From the NCBI GenBank assembly GCA_947652605.1, contig CANTFG010000203.1, forward strand, positions 20,147 through 84,146: 64,000 nucleotides of DNA. The letters run 5' to 3'. Of the stretch, positions 21,654 through 32,391 are shown in pieces. The position numbers were made by a program, and so were the translations under genes. Below the pieces are notes generated by a model that saw nothing but the letters and a program-made list of their open reading frames with translations, was not told the origin of the DNA and made no database searches. The stretch comes from Elmis aenea. Lineage: Eukaryota; Arthropoda; Insecta; Coleoptera; Elmidae. Position 1 is the stretch's first letter; every line of letters starts with the position of its first letter.

Positions 21654-23478
21654 TATAATGGGTCCGATCCGTTATGTGAACCGGTTAAAGCGGTTTGAAC
21701 GATTTTACTATTATTACTTTAAATCGAGGTTTCTTATTTGTTAATTTGTTAATGGTTTGCAAATCCTAAAAAACAATTAATAAAGTACCTATTAGGTACG
21801 CGAAAAAGACGCTGCTTTAAAACAATAGTTACTGAGTACTGACCTGATTTATCTTTAAATTAATTAAAAGGTCAGGGTTGGTTCCGTTTCCAGTTAAACA
21901 GAAAGTCGTATTATAAACAAAAAAAATTGTTTATAGAATTTAGTAATTGTCTCATCACACTGATCCAATGAATAAATGCATGAATAATTTAAGAAACCTA
22001 GATTAAGGAATGGTAAAATTATATCTAAATAAATGTCAAAAATTAGTAGCGAAATGATTAAATTATAACTTTTTTAACTGTTTCAAAATTTCCACTGTCT
22101 ACGTCTACCTTCCTAACCTACTTGAAAAAAGTAAGTTGTCCTAATAATTACCAATAAAATCGCGATATCCCATAAAAAATCAATTTTAGGATAAATTATG
22201 CTTAATGTTTTTGAAGATCAATTAAATTTTCTATAAGACTATGTAAAAGTATAGTGTTGTATTTAAGAAAAATGAGTTATCGATGTTTAAAGTTACACAA
22301 GTTTGACCAAGCGTATAAAACGCCCTGTATAATATTTTAAAAATTTTGGTAGTGGAAGCGTTAATTAATTTATTGCTAATCTAAATTTCAAACTTATTTC
22401 CATTATCGCTCAAAATTATCATACAAATGTAAATTTCACAAAAACGGTTTACTTTAGACTCATTTAATACAATACAATTTGTAAGTTAATTTAAAGAGGA
22501 ATAATCTAAAAATATAAAAATAAACAGGGTGTTCCCTTTAAAACTCCAAAGTTTGAGTCAGTGTCCGGTTGAACCGGAAGTCGTATTGCAACCTCAATAT
22601 TTTTATCAAATTTGAAATATACAATAACGGTCAGATAACAAATTGCATTGTAATATCTTTAATAGTGTTCTAGATATTTGTCTGTTTCAATACTTTTGCT
22701 CAGAATGTTAGTCGTGACCTCGTGACCTACCTACTAAATTCTTAAATTTTCGCACGCGTTATTTTCTGGAACCGTTTGGTCGATTTTCAAAAACTTTGCA
22801 ATGTTTACTCGTAAAGCATGCGCACATCAGAAACAAAATAAATTTCGTTCCTCGACCAGCGCCACCGCAAAAATGAACATTTTCAAGCATCATTTCCAGG
22901 CAGCCGTAAATGGCACTTAAAACAAAAGAAAGTGCACCATTTACACATCACCAAATGTAACCATTTTTGGCTACATTTTAAGACTAAAAAGAAAAATGTC
23001 GAATGAAAAACAAAAAAGTTATTGAAGTTTTGGTGATCATTTTTGAATGAACTCGGAGGAAAAACCGCTCCGGGGGTTCGTCTTTCGCGTTTTTTTTTTT
23101 AGATGTATTATCAATTTTTTTTTACTTTTTTACGCGCCAAGGATGCGTGCATCGGTAAATAAGAGAGTTTCAATTTGATCTCGGACGGTTTTATGGCCAA
23201 CGCTACTGCAAAATGACTATTTTTAAGTAAGTACCTACCATTTTTGTGCAGCGGTAAGCGGTAACGTTAAGCAGCGGATCCTAGGGGGCCTTAAAAGATT
23301 TTTAAGGGGGCCGCGAAAAAATTGTAGAATACCTTTTTTAAATTTTTAAAATATTGAAATCTTTAAAAAAAACTCTGCTATTTATTTTACTGTTGGTCAT
23401 CACTGTAATATACACCACGACAACAGAATGTTGATGCTCCGGTTAAATATTTTAAGTTAATGTCTGTTTTTTTTTCAG
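21654..23478. repeat. Repeat-rich stretch, probably intron of the downstream gene
   Basis: No complete gene. A fragment CAGGGTGTTCCCTTTAAAACTC at about 22526 belongs to the terminal-repeat family inside 20619-21653. The stretch 22770-23250 contains two diverged copies of a repeat (AAAAACTTTGCA, AAGGATGCG-GCAT-GGTAAATA, ATGGCCAACGC) that recurs at about 52190-52340. A pyrimidine tract ending TTTTTTTTTCAG at 23478 is the acceptor for the next exon. Confidence 0.5.
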
Positions 23479-24246
23479 ACAGCCAATGAGCGTGCATTTG
23501 ACTTATGGGTCAAAACCATCGCTATCGAACTGATACGTCAAACACCTTTGGATGCCGTCAAATATTTGGATATTCTAACTTTAACCGAATGTTGGAACAG
23601 AAAAAATCAAGAATACTGTGACAAAGACTGGAACTTAAATTGCCTTAAGGAAATTACTAAAACGCAGTGCGATGTGTGCGCAACCAACGAGTCTTCACCT
23701 TCAGGTCCATCGTCTATGCCAATCTCCATATGCAAAGGTTTTAACGAAAATAATAATATTATCAACAAAAGTAAAACCTCCGCCGGAAATAATATTACCA
23801 ACGTGGTGAATGGTAAAATTTCTGAAGATGTGGTGGACGGTCCAGTCATGAAAACCCAAAACGATGAGAAAGCGGTGGAGGTTATACTAAAAAAATGCCA
23901 AAATTCTGACAATTACGTTCCTGTCCGAGAAAAGTTGTTACTCTTTGAATCTTTATGCCGACTTGGACGCAAAGTACGTAGCACAGAAGATGTGTCCTTG
24001 AAAAAATTGGTGGATTCCAGTCAGAGAACACGTTCGATGCACGACCTTACAAATTGTCCAAGCTCCATAATTGGAGTTCGACAAATTTGTAAATATTTTG
24101 AAACCAAGACTGACGAACAAGATTCAAAACAGTTTGCCACTATTTTTAGAACTAATAAAAGACTGATTAATTCCGATACCCAGTTGAATAGCGTTAAGCC
24201 TGTATATAAATTTAACAGAAACTTACAAAATGTATCGTATGCCTAG
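23479..24246 (+). CDS. Terminal exon of a host gene, possibly following a PH domain
   Basis: A TTTTTTTTTCAG acceptor ends at 23478. The frame then reads TANERAFDLWVKTIAIELI, RQTPLDAVKYLDIL and on without a stop for about 255 codons to the TAG at 24244. The opening helix with its fixed Trp (RAFDLWVKTIA) resembles the C-terminal helix of a PH domain, which is an inference. After that the protein is polar and low in hydrophobic runs, with a Cys-containing segment (CDVCATNE), as in a disordered tail. The body of the gene must lie upstream on the plus strand, beyond or between the transposons; I found no other exon. Base composition is less AT-rich than the surroundings and codon use looks normal. 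I do not recognise the gene. Confidence 0.7.
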   Translation, partial: TANERAFDLWVKTIAIELIRQTPLDAVKYLDILTLTECWNRKNQEYCDKDWNLNCLKEITKTQCDVCATNESSPSGPSSMPISICKGFNENNNIINKSKTSAGNNITNVVNGKISEDVVDGPVMKTQNDEKAVEVILKKCQNSDNYVPVREKLLLFESLCRLGRKVRSTEDVSLKKLVDSSQRTRSMHDLTNCPSSIIGVRQICKYFETKTDEQDSKQFATIFRTNKRLINSDTQLNSVKPVYKFNRNLQNVSYA

Positions 24247-24293
24247 TGTCAGTACCTATTTTATATTTGTGTACTAAATCTTGTATTATATCT

Positions 24294-24299
24294 AATAAA
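24294..24299 (+). terminator. Polyadenylation signal
   Basis: AATAAA 48 bp after the stop codon of the terminal exon, a standard distance. Confidence 0.7.
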
Positions 24300-24679
24300 G
24301 TCATATATTAACATTTTGGTTAACTTTTATTGTTGTTAGAACCATCTAAAATCATTAACAGTAAGTATTTATGCAGATATAAAAAAAAAGAGATTTATAC
24401 CTTCCTTCAAAAAAGTTATGATCATCCTTTCAATCATACTATACACTCTTGCATTTTTATTCGAATTACAAAGGTATTAAACAAAAACAATTAAAGAATT
24501 ATCTTAAATAATAATAATAAAGCTTTTATCTGCCTAAATTATTAAGAATAACAAGAATAACAGAATAACTAAGTTTTTTTGTTACTTAACAAAAGTTTGA
24601 AAACCCAAATGGTGCCAAGAACAAATGATCTTTGGCTTAAATATAAAACTAAGCTTTATTCTGTGATAGTTAGTTAGTA

Positions 24680-25080
24680 CAGGACTGCAGAGTCGGTAAA
24701 AAAAAAGGCGACTCCGACTCCTGATAATTTTAGTAGCTCTTTTCTGACTCCGATAAAATTAAATACTAAGACATTTTATTGTGTGTGTAACATAAAAAAG
24801 AAAAATAAATATAAAGAAATGATTTAAAATTTGAGTTTAAATTTTGAGGGAAAGGACCACCATACATGAGAAAAATATACCATACATGAGAAAAATATCA
24901 ACTAAGGAAACATGTTTCCAAGGTTGCAGAGTTAGTAAAAAAATTCGACACTAACTTCGACTCTGACTTCTGATAATTTCAGTAGTTTGATTCCGACAAA
25001 ATTAAATATTAAGACATTTTAAAGTGTATAATAAAAAAGAGAAAAATATATAAAGAATTTAAAATTTGAGTTAACATTTG
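24680..25080. repeat. Two-copy repeat with GACTCCGACTCC words
   Basis: Two tandem diverged copies (about 24684-24840 and 24922-25075) share GCAGAGT-GGTAAAAAAA, GACTCCGACTCCTGATAA-like and ATTAAGACATTTTA words. The GACTCCGACTC motif resembles subterminal repeats of some hAT-type MITEs, but I could not define the ends. Confidence 0.5.
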
Positions 25081-25564
25081 TTTACCGTCTACTGTGGCTC
25101 GGGTTATCAACTATTCTGTTCATAAAGCTGTAATTTTGGGTGATTGTAAAGTACTCTACATTATCTAAGTTTGCATTAAAACACGTTTGAACTTCTAAAA
25201 TTCAAAAATGGGGAGGTTAATAAAAATAGAGGCGAGGACCTTCATACGTTTTTTTTTAAAGTTTTTTAGCAGCATGGGGATTAACAAACGACAAAAAATT
25301 CTGATGACCTTTTTTGGACTGTGAAGTATAAAGTCTAATGAGATATTACTTACCATATCTATTTTTATAAATAGTTCACAAAATCAAGAAAAATCGTATT
25401 TTACCAATCACTTATCAAGCTTTCTATGAAAAAAGAAACAAAAAAACAACTAATTAAATGTAAAATAACAGTTACTATTTTTGTCTGCGGTATCATTTAT
25501 TAGAATTTTATAGTATTGTTGAGTAATTCGATAGTTTTATTTTCACAATCGGATTCTTTCGTTT

Positions 25565-25840
25565 ATGAATTTTCCCACTAGTGTATCTATCAGTCTGTTT
25601 GGTTCTATTATTAATCTTACCCCATCCTTCGCTCTTCATCCTTTTATACTCCCTGACCAAATTAGCCAATATCTCCTACATATACCTATTTTGATCAAAC
25701 ATTTCTCTTTCTTTTTAGTTTATGTTTTCTCAAAGCTCTATTTTATGTTTTATCATTTCTCTACCACTTCTCTTTTTTTCCATCATGCTTTTAGTATTCC
25801 AAGTTCCTAATCTTATTTTATCTTTTTTAGATCTGTTTTG
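25565..25840 (-). pseudogene. LINE endonuclease N-terminal fragment
   Basis: The minus strand reads KIRLGTWNTKSMMEKKRSG and later LVREYKRMKSEGWGKINN, with stops between. 'LRIGTWNVRSL' is the typical opening of the AP-type endonuclease of non-LTR retrotransposons. The rest of the endonuclease and the RT are absent. A badly decayed fragment; the call rests mainly on the TWN block. Confidence 0.45.
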
Positions 25841-25974
25841 ATCCTTTTTAAAATCATTAAATTTTATTTTATTAAATAATTTTTAAATAAAGGTAATGTG
25901 GAGGTTTTAAGATAATTTATATTTTTCGTTTTCATCGTGGTATTACGTAACGAAATTAATTATTGAAAATGTAA

Positions 25975-26275
25975 AACTGGATTATTGTTACGCATGTAAT
26001 TGCGCAACTTTTTCCCCATTCAACCGATTTTGTATTTATAACGGTTTCCGAGATACCCATGTACTTCATTTTAAACTGGACACCCTGTATACCTTAAAAA
26101 CGTTTACTATCGCTATCGCCAGTCTGACATATTTCAATGTAGTAAAAACATCCTGAGTTATTTTATGAATAATTTCCTGTGATTTACTAAAATATAAGGT
26201 TTATAGGCGTTTCTTCTTAAATAACAAAGTTATAGAGGTGGAAAGTCAAACGGAATCACCCTTTATAATATATTT
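25975..26275. repeat. MITE end fragments
   Basis: ATGTACTTCATTTTAAACTG followed by GACACCCTGTATA (about 26090) is a Tc1/mariner-type terminus, and CGGAATCACCCTTTATA (about 26265) is a second degenerate one. Matching left ends were not found. Confidence 0.4.
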
Positions 26276-26330
26276 ATAATTTGAATGCTTACAAATTTAT
26301 ACATTTTACTTTCATACATATAATACAAAT

Positions 26331-26349
26331 AATATATATATATATATAT
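26331..26349. repeat. (AT)n microsatellite
   Basis: A run of about nine AT dinucleotides. It precedes a stretch rich in GCCTCC words (26369-26616). Confidence 0.8.
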
Positions 26350-27063
26350 TTGCACGCCTATCTTACTCGCCTCCATACGTACAAAGGACGCACAGGCCTC
26401 CACCTTAAGGGATCGATTAATCTGTGTGTATTCTGCAGAAAATAATTAAATAATGTAGCACTAATGCCGGTGGCAAAAGAGGGGAAAGGATTTTTCATTT
26501 TTATTATATACAAAAAAAGTGATAAACACAAAATAGTAACTGAACTCCACTCATAAAATGGTTAAGTCGCCTCCGGAGTATATAAAACACTAAAGATGTA
26601 TGTTAAAGTTGCCTCCAGCAACGTTGCCATCATTCTGCAAGCTTAGTAGCATTGAGAAGCTATGTATCATATCCCAATCGGTGAATATATGCTTGACGCG
26701 CGAATTGTAAACAATCAAGTAGGTAGGTAATTTCGATTGTGATTGTTGGATAATTCGTGTCAATTAATAGTTTTGAACTATGTACGTAATATTTTATTTT
26801 AATAACGCACCGTAGGTCACGTATTTGTTAAACCTTCAACTGAACAAATTATATGCAAACTTTTTAGTGACAGTTATGTAAATTATAAAGGAGATATTTT
26901 AATTATACCGATTTTGACTTATCAATATTTTTACATACAGGATGTCTTTTTTTGATAGTATCAGGGATGGAAAACGTAACGTAACGATACCCGATAACGT
27001 TATAATAACGATTCAACTTTCATTTTTTATACAATAACGTAACGATATTTTTATAACGTTATA

Positions 27064-29264
27064 CAGGGTGGTGCTTTTTTCGATGCTCACCATTGCTATC
27101 TTGGAAACGGTAAGAGATACAAGGTCGTTTAAATTAGAGAAAAGTTGTACATTTTTATGGCGATTAAAAATCTGACAAGAAATCCTGGATATTTTGATTC
27201 GTTTTTGTTTTATTACAAAAAAAACTGAAAAATGTGATTTTAGAAAAATATTATTATCTTTCCTACCACTGACTCTATTTCATTTAAACTTGGTCACTCT
27301 ATGTTTTTGACCGTCCTGGGTTTGATGACGTCAACAGAAATTTTCTAAGCCTTCTAGATTTCAAGTTGCGATAGTCAACTTTTTTATTTCTTATGGCCGC
27401 CATATTGGGTTTTTGCACCATCAGACAGACAAAAAAATTAGCTTTTCAAATTGGTAACCAAAATACCTTTTTTCTTTCAAAAAACTTGTCGAAATTTGAA
27501 AATTTGTATAAATAATCTACAAAATCGAGAATTCTCTGAAAAACAATTGAAACTATGATATCAATAATAGTGACAGATTGCGTGCAAGTGACGTACGTAG
27601 AGTTTCTTTATCGTCTTTTTTGATTATCAAGATGTTTACGAATGAAGAAAAGCAGGAAATGTATGATGTCTACATTCGAAACCGTAAAAACTCTCTTTAA
27701 GCGTCTGAAAATTACGCAAATTTATATCCAGAGAGAGAGAGCAACCCCACAGGACAATGTTTACGAGGATTTCAAGAAGTTTGGGTAATTATGGCATGTT
27801 TAAAAGACCGCGAGGGCCGTATAGGAAAAGGATTAATGTTAATGAAGTGAATGTGTTGGCTCAAATAGCAATTAATCCAGAAAACCCCACCCGGAAAATT
27901 GCTTAAGAGTGTAGTATTAATAATGCATATGCCAGAAAAATAATAAAACAACATAACTACCACGATTATAAATTCTCAAGGGTACAAACTCTTCATCCTG
28001 GTGATACTAACAGATGATTGAACTTTTGTTATTGGTTTCGGGAAAAACTGCAACAAGACCCACATTTTTCCAGAAAAATACTATGGACTGACGAGTCCTT
28101 ATTCACAAACTCGGGAATGTTTAACAGGAAAAATGTTCATCATTACGCTACAGTGAATCCCCATTTAATAAGAGAGACTAGGCCACAAATTCGATATTGG
28201 CTGAACGTATGGGCTGGTCTTTAAGATAATACGATTCTGGGTCCCTTTTTCATCGATGGACATTTGGATGGGCCTGGATATTTAAGATTGTTGGAAACAA
28301 ATTTAGAAGATATGTTAGATGAATTGCCATTATTAACCATTCAAAATCTTCAATGGTTTCAGCAAGATGGAGCTGGTCCTCACAACGCCCGAATTGTAAG
28401 AGAATATTTAAATGCACGCTTTCAAAATTGGCTTGGTACGTTTGGTCCTGTTTATTGGCCTCCACGATCGCCATGTTTAACGCCCATGGATTACTTTTTG
28501 TGGAGCAATGTAAAACATGTTGTTTATGCAACCCCCACGGATAATATTGAACATCTTCGTCGTAAAATAAAAAATGCATTTGACTCAATTCCGCGACAGA
28601 CTATCCTAAAGGCAGTGGACGAAATGAATTTAAAAACTGACCTCTGTATAATACATAACGGCGGACACTTTGAACAGTTTAAATAATTACTTATATCTGG
28701 TGTTTTAAATTTATTTTCAATTTGTTATCATTAGACCAATAAAATGTTCAGTCTTTTATTTATATCATAGTTTCAATTTGTTTTTCAGAGCATTCTCGAT
28801 TTTGTATCATAGATTATTTATACAAATTTTCAAATTTCGACAAGTTTTTTGAAAGAAAAAAGGTATTTTGGTTACCAATTTGAAAAGCTAATTTTTTTGT
28901 CTGTCTGATGGTGTAAAAATCCAATATGGCGGCCATAAGAAATAAAAAAGTTGACTATCGCAACTTGAAATCTAGAAGGCTTAGAAAATTTCTGTTGACG
29001 TCATCAAACCCAGGACGGTCAAAAACATAAAGTGATTAAGTTTAAATGAAATAGAGTCAGTGGTAGGGAAGATAATAATACTTTTCTAAAATCAAATTTT
29101 TCAGTTTTTTTGTAATAAATCAAAAACGAATCAAAATATCTAGGATTTCTTGTCAGATTCTCAATCGCCATAAAAATGTGCAACTTTTCTCTAATTTAAC
29201 CGACCTTGTATCTCTTACCGTTTCCAAGATAGCAATGGTGAGCATCGAAAAAAGCACCACCCTG
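27064..29264 (+). mobile_element. Mariner-type transposon with about 500-bp inverted repeats
   Basis: CAGGGTGGTGCTTTTTTCGA and its inverse, TA at 27062-27063 and 29265-29266. The arms match for about 500 bp on each side (27064 to about 27565, and about 28765 to 29264). These are far longer than the roughly 30-bp ends of ordinary mariners. A broken transposase lies between. Because it sits inside the hAT element, it is the younger insertion. Confidence 0.9.
27632..28686 (+). pseudogene. Tc1/mariner-superfamily transposase, broken
   Basis: Opens MFTNEEKQEMYDVYIRNRKN and soon meets a stop (TAA), a frame change and two more stops before a clean stretch from 28018. The helix-turn-helix part can be followed in pieces (KIIKQHNYHDYKFSRVQ). 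Catalytic motifs follow: ILWTDES (first Asp), FQQDGAGPHNA (second Asp) and WPPRSPCLTPMDYFLW (third Asp). I count 40 residues between the second and third Asp, more than the 34 of classical mariner. All three Asp are present, but at least three stops and one frameshift make it inactive. Confidence 0.85.
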
Positions 29265-29500
29265 TATAACGTTATAATAACCGATAACGTTTTATTAAAA
29301 GTTATTTTATGTCGTTATTTTCTATAAATTAAATTTTTATATGGCAATCTTTTTATTTTCAGAAGATATAATATTTTGTCTCTATTTTAAAAATTAAAAT
29401 GAAAATAATAATATCTCAACGTAATTTTGTACTATTTTTTAAATTTACTTTTCAGATTCCAAAAATAATTTCAGAGTTACAACTAAATATTATTTTTGTA

Positions 29501-30312
29501 CAGCATGTTTCTTAAATAATGCGAAAAAATTCTGGAGGTGATTCCTTATCGAAAATTAAGAGGGGTCTTTCATATAATTTTTTTTTCTTTAGGATCTCCT
29601 TTCGGAGTAACACCCCATTAAAGGAGATCGGTAAAATTGGGTTTTTAGTTTATTTCTCAAATTTGGGTTTATGTAGGAAAATGATATTTGGTAGATGTTT
29701 TATACTTATTAAAAGGTTTCCCATATTAATATTTTTAATCATTTCCCATCTTCACAGGGGGTTGAAAAGTGCGACCAATGTTGTTTTTTTTATTAGAACG
29801 TTTTGGCAGGTTGAAATCTAGCAATGTATTTTTTTTTTGAAAACTTGATTTATTTAGAAGTTTTTTTTTTCTTTAATTTTTTTCTTTAAACCTACAGTTT
29901 TTGTGAATGAATATGAACCATCAAATATTCCAATATAAAACGATTCATTTTGGTGGTTACCATGGTTTGTTTATGTTGTAGGATTTACGAGAAAAACTAA
30001 AGAATAAAAAAATGTTCTAAATAAATTAAACTTACAAAAAAAAGTTTAAATCAACAGGGGTCGCACTTTTCGGCCCCCTGTGGAGGTGGGAGATGATTAA
30101 AAATATTACTATGGGAAACCTTTTAATAAGTATAAAACATCTACCAAATATCATTATCTTACATTTATCTAAATTTGAGAAATAAAATGAAAACCTAATT
30201 TTACCGATCCCCTTTAGGGGAGACGTCTAAGAAAAAAATTTTATATAAAAACCCCACTTAATCTTCGATAAGGAATCACCTCCCGAATTTTTTCGCATTA
30301 TTTAAGATAATT
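29501..30312. mobile_element. Foldback MITE (copy 2 of the 162-1111 family)
   Basis: Shares AATGCG-AAAAATTC, GGAGGTGATTCCTTATC and TTTCACAGGGG-type blocks with 162-1111 and has the same internal mirror. The left terminus is mutated (CAGCATGTTTC), with TA at 29499-29500. The right terminus is eroded near TTTAAGATAA. Younger than the hAT element that contains it. Confidence 0.8.
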
Positions 30313-30444
30313 TATGTAACGTTATATAACATAACAATTCATTTTTTTAATGTTATTTATAACGTTATGTAACGAAAACCAATAATAAATAACGTTATTC
30401 AATAACGTAACGATTTAAAACGTTATTCCATCCCTGGATAGTAT

Positions 30445-30854
30445 TATGAACAGCTAATCCCACTCAACATTTCTAATCTAATATTAAACAATTAAACAAT
30501 TAAGAGAATTAAAAAAAAAGAAAAATTAAATTTTTTTCTTAAAAAACCAGATATATTAAAAAACGAATAACGTTTCATTACTAGTTAACTATTAAAAATA
30601 TTTATTTAACAATAAAATAAATAACTAACTAACTCTTATTTCATTCGGGTAAACTATCTCAAAAATTTCCATTTAATAAACCCTGATACACAAGGTACGA
30701 AAAATCAATTCTTCTTATAAACATTTGAATTTTCAAAATATTTAAATTTTTAATCACTTTACTAATAAACTATAATTTTAAAATTTTTTGCTATCTAAAT
30801 AACAAAACAAAAAAATCATTTAATTAAAACAAATAAAAATAAATTAATAAAATT
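30445..30854 (-). rRNA. rrnL: Mitochondrial 16S rRNA 5' part (NUMT)
   Basis: The minus strand contains CGTACCTTGTGTATCAGGGT, a landmark of the 5' third of insect 16S rRNA, and further in TCGTTTTTTAATATATCTGG and GAGTGGGATTAGCTG. It begins right after the tRNA-Val sequence, as in insect mtDNA. It stops at the hAT target site, and the other side of the hAT is not rRNA-like, so it is a nuclear fragment and not a working gene. Confidence 0.8.
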
Positions 30855-30924
30855 CAAATTAAATTGAATTGCACAATTAATTTTTTAATGTAAATAAAAA
30901 AACTTTCTAACCAGCTCTAATCTG
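30855..30924 (-). tRNA. trnV: Mitochondrial tRNA-Val (UAC) in NUMT
   Basis: The minus strand folds as a tRNA: the 5' acceptor strand CAGATTA pairs with the 3' end TAATTTG (one G-T). The anticodon stem TTTTA/TAAAA has loop TTTACAT, and the T arm is TTG...CAA. Its place between the 12S 3' end and the 16S 5' end is the standard insect order. It has kept its fold, so the transfer is not very old. Confidence 0.8.
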
Positions 30925-31225
30925 ATCATTCTAGGTACACTTTCCAGTACACCTACTTTGTTACGACTTATCTCACATTAAATGAGAGCGACGGGCGATA
31001 TGTACACATTTTAGAGCTTAAATCAAACTGCTTAATTAAACATTTTTACTTTTAAATCCAATTTAATGATAAATATTTCAATTATTAAACCATTTAAATA
31101 AATTTATTGTAACCCATTTCTTCTTTAAATTTTTATTTTAAAAATTGAACATTAAAATTCTTATAAAATATTTAAAACAACGACGATATACAAATTATTA
31201 AAGTAAGTAAAGTAAATCTCGTCAA
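30925..31225 (-). rRNA. rrnS: Mitochondrial 12S rRNA 3' part (NUMT)
   Basis: The plus strand shows the complement of the 12S 3' end: GTACACTTTCCAGTACACCT, TTTGTTACGACTTATCTC, GAGCGACGGGCGATATGTAC, and further AACGACGATATACAAATTA. Only the last roughly 300 nt are present; the conserved block nearer the 5' end of 12S was not found beyond about 31225, which I take as the NUMT edge. Confidence 0.85.
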
Positions 31226-31229
31226 AAGT

Positions 31230-32265
31230 AATGTTTAATTTTTAAATTACTACAAAAATTATTGTTCCTATTTCTTTTGAAAAGAAAAGTTAGTAACCCC
31301 TTCCACAAACTGATTTTTTTAAAATTCCAAGTTCCAATCTACATCACCTATTTCTTTTGTCAATAAATAATGACTATTACAGCAAAAGTTGTTTCATTTT
31401 ATACCATAACATTTGAACAAATAAATTATAATCATTTTACACAATTTTAGTATCACTTAGATCGGATGCTTCGAATTTTCTAACAAACCAATACATAAAC
31501 AACAAATTGCATAAAAATTAACTAACATTTGAAGAGTTTCAACTCAAAACCCGCTTTAAATTTTTCACTAGTTTTTTTTTAACTGTAGAAAAAATAATTT
31601 ATATTATTTTTTTATTTAATTTAATAATCAAGTTCAGTAACGTTTTTAAATTAATACTTTATTACGAATATCTAGAAACAGAATTAAGATAAATTTCGTT
31701 TGTTTTCATCATCTAAATTGCAAATATTTATTAGCAGATTTTGGATCTAAAAAGTCACATAGCGGGCTTTAAATCTAGACACCTCACTTGTTAGATGTTA
31801 AAAGATTAATTTCTTATTAATTGCTCTAATTTGGAAGTTGTTTACTAAGGATTACTCGTTTTTAGTAAGTATTGATCAATTTGCATCCAGAATATAATTT
31901 TGTGTGATACCACTAAGTCCTAATTTTAAATGTGCTCCCGCCACTTGTTTTACACTATTCCACTTAAAACCCTCTTCAAACACCACAATGGTTATTTCTG
32001 ATAAGCATACATACAAAATACTAATGTGCCTCCTTGCGCGTTTGCCAAGTTTCGGACGCAAGAAAGTGTCTTGTGTGTGTGGAGGTCTGTCAGTCAAGCA
32101 TGTCTATGGACATGTATATGTGTATTAGTTGGTGGCGCCACCTAATAACATTTCTGTTAACTCAAGTGTATAACTGTATATGTATAACCATCGAACTAGC
32201 CTCCACCATAAAATTCGCTATGCGCTTGTCCGTGATGTCTTTAAGCATTTAAATCACATATACAC
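31230..32265. other. AT-rich stretch, no gene recognised
   Basis: The sequence after the NUMT edge does not match mitochondrial genes that I recognise. From about 32000 it becomes less AT-rich and includes GCCTCC words (32028, 32199). Short ORFs here are not convincing. Confidence 0.35.
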
Positions 32266-32293
32266 GGGGATACCTAGTCGCCTCCGATTTTAC

Positions 32294-32323
32294 TTACTCG
32301 CCTCCGTTTTCGGAGGCGAGTAA
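32294..32323. repeat. Perfect hairpin with GCCTCC stem
   Basis: TTACTCGCCTCCG, loop TTTT, then the exact inverse. A 13-bp perfect stem within a cluster of GCCTCC/GGAGGC words (32280, 32300, 32312, 32345). Confidence 0.75.
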
Positions 32324-32366
32324 TACTTTTACACGTATACATACGGAGGCAAGTTTGACGTTTTGC

Positions 32367-32391
32367 ATATATATATATATATATATATATG
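32367..32391. repeat. (AT)n microsatellite
   Basis: About twelve AT dinucleotides directly beyond ATACGGAGGCAAGTTTGACG. Confidence 0.85.

Larger units (their letters stand above)
26962..30436. mobile_element. hAT element with perfect 8-bp target duplication, carrying two nested elements
   Basis: Termini CAGGGATGGAAAACGTAACG and, inverted, ATTCCATCCCTG. GATAGTAT is duplicated exactly at 26954-26961 and 30437-30444, the 8-bp duplication expected of hAT transposition. The hAT's own sequence (26962-27061, 29267-29498, 30313-30436) is AT-rich with many ATAACGTTAT words and no coding region, so it is non-autonomous. A long-TIR mariner-type element (27064-29264) and a foldback MITE (29501-30312) were inserted into it later. 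Confidence 0.9.

Noticed and set aside
31230..31900. Further mitochondrial tRNA/rRNA fragments after the NUMT
   Set aside because: Words such as AAATTGCAAAT and AATTTGCATCC resemble anticodon loops, but the neighbouring stems do not pair and no rRNA landmark appears.
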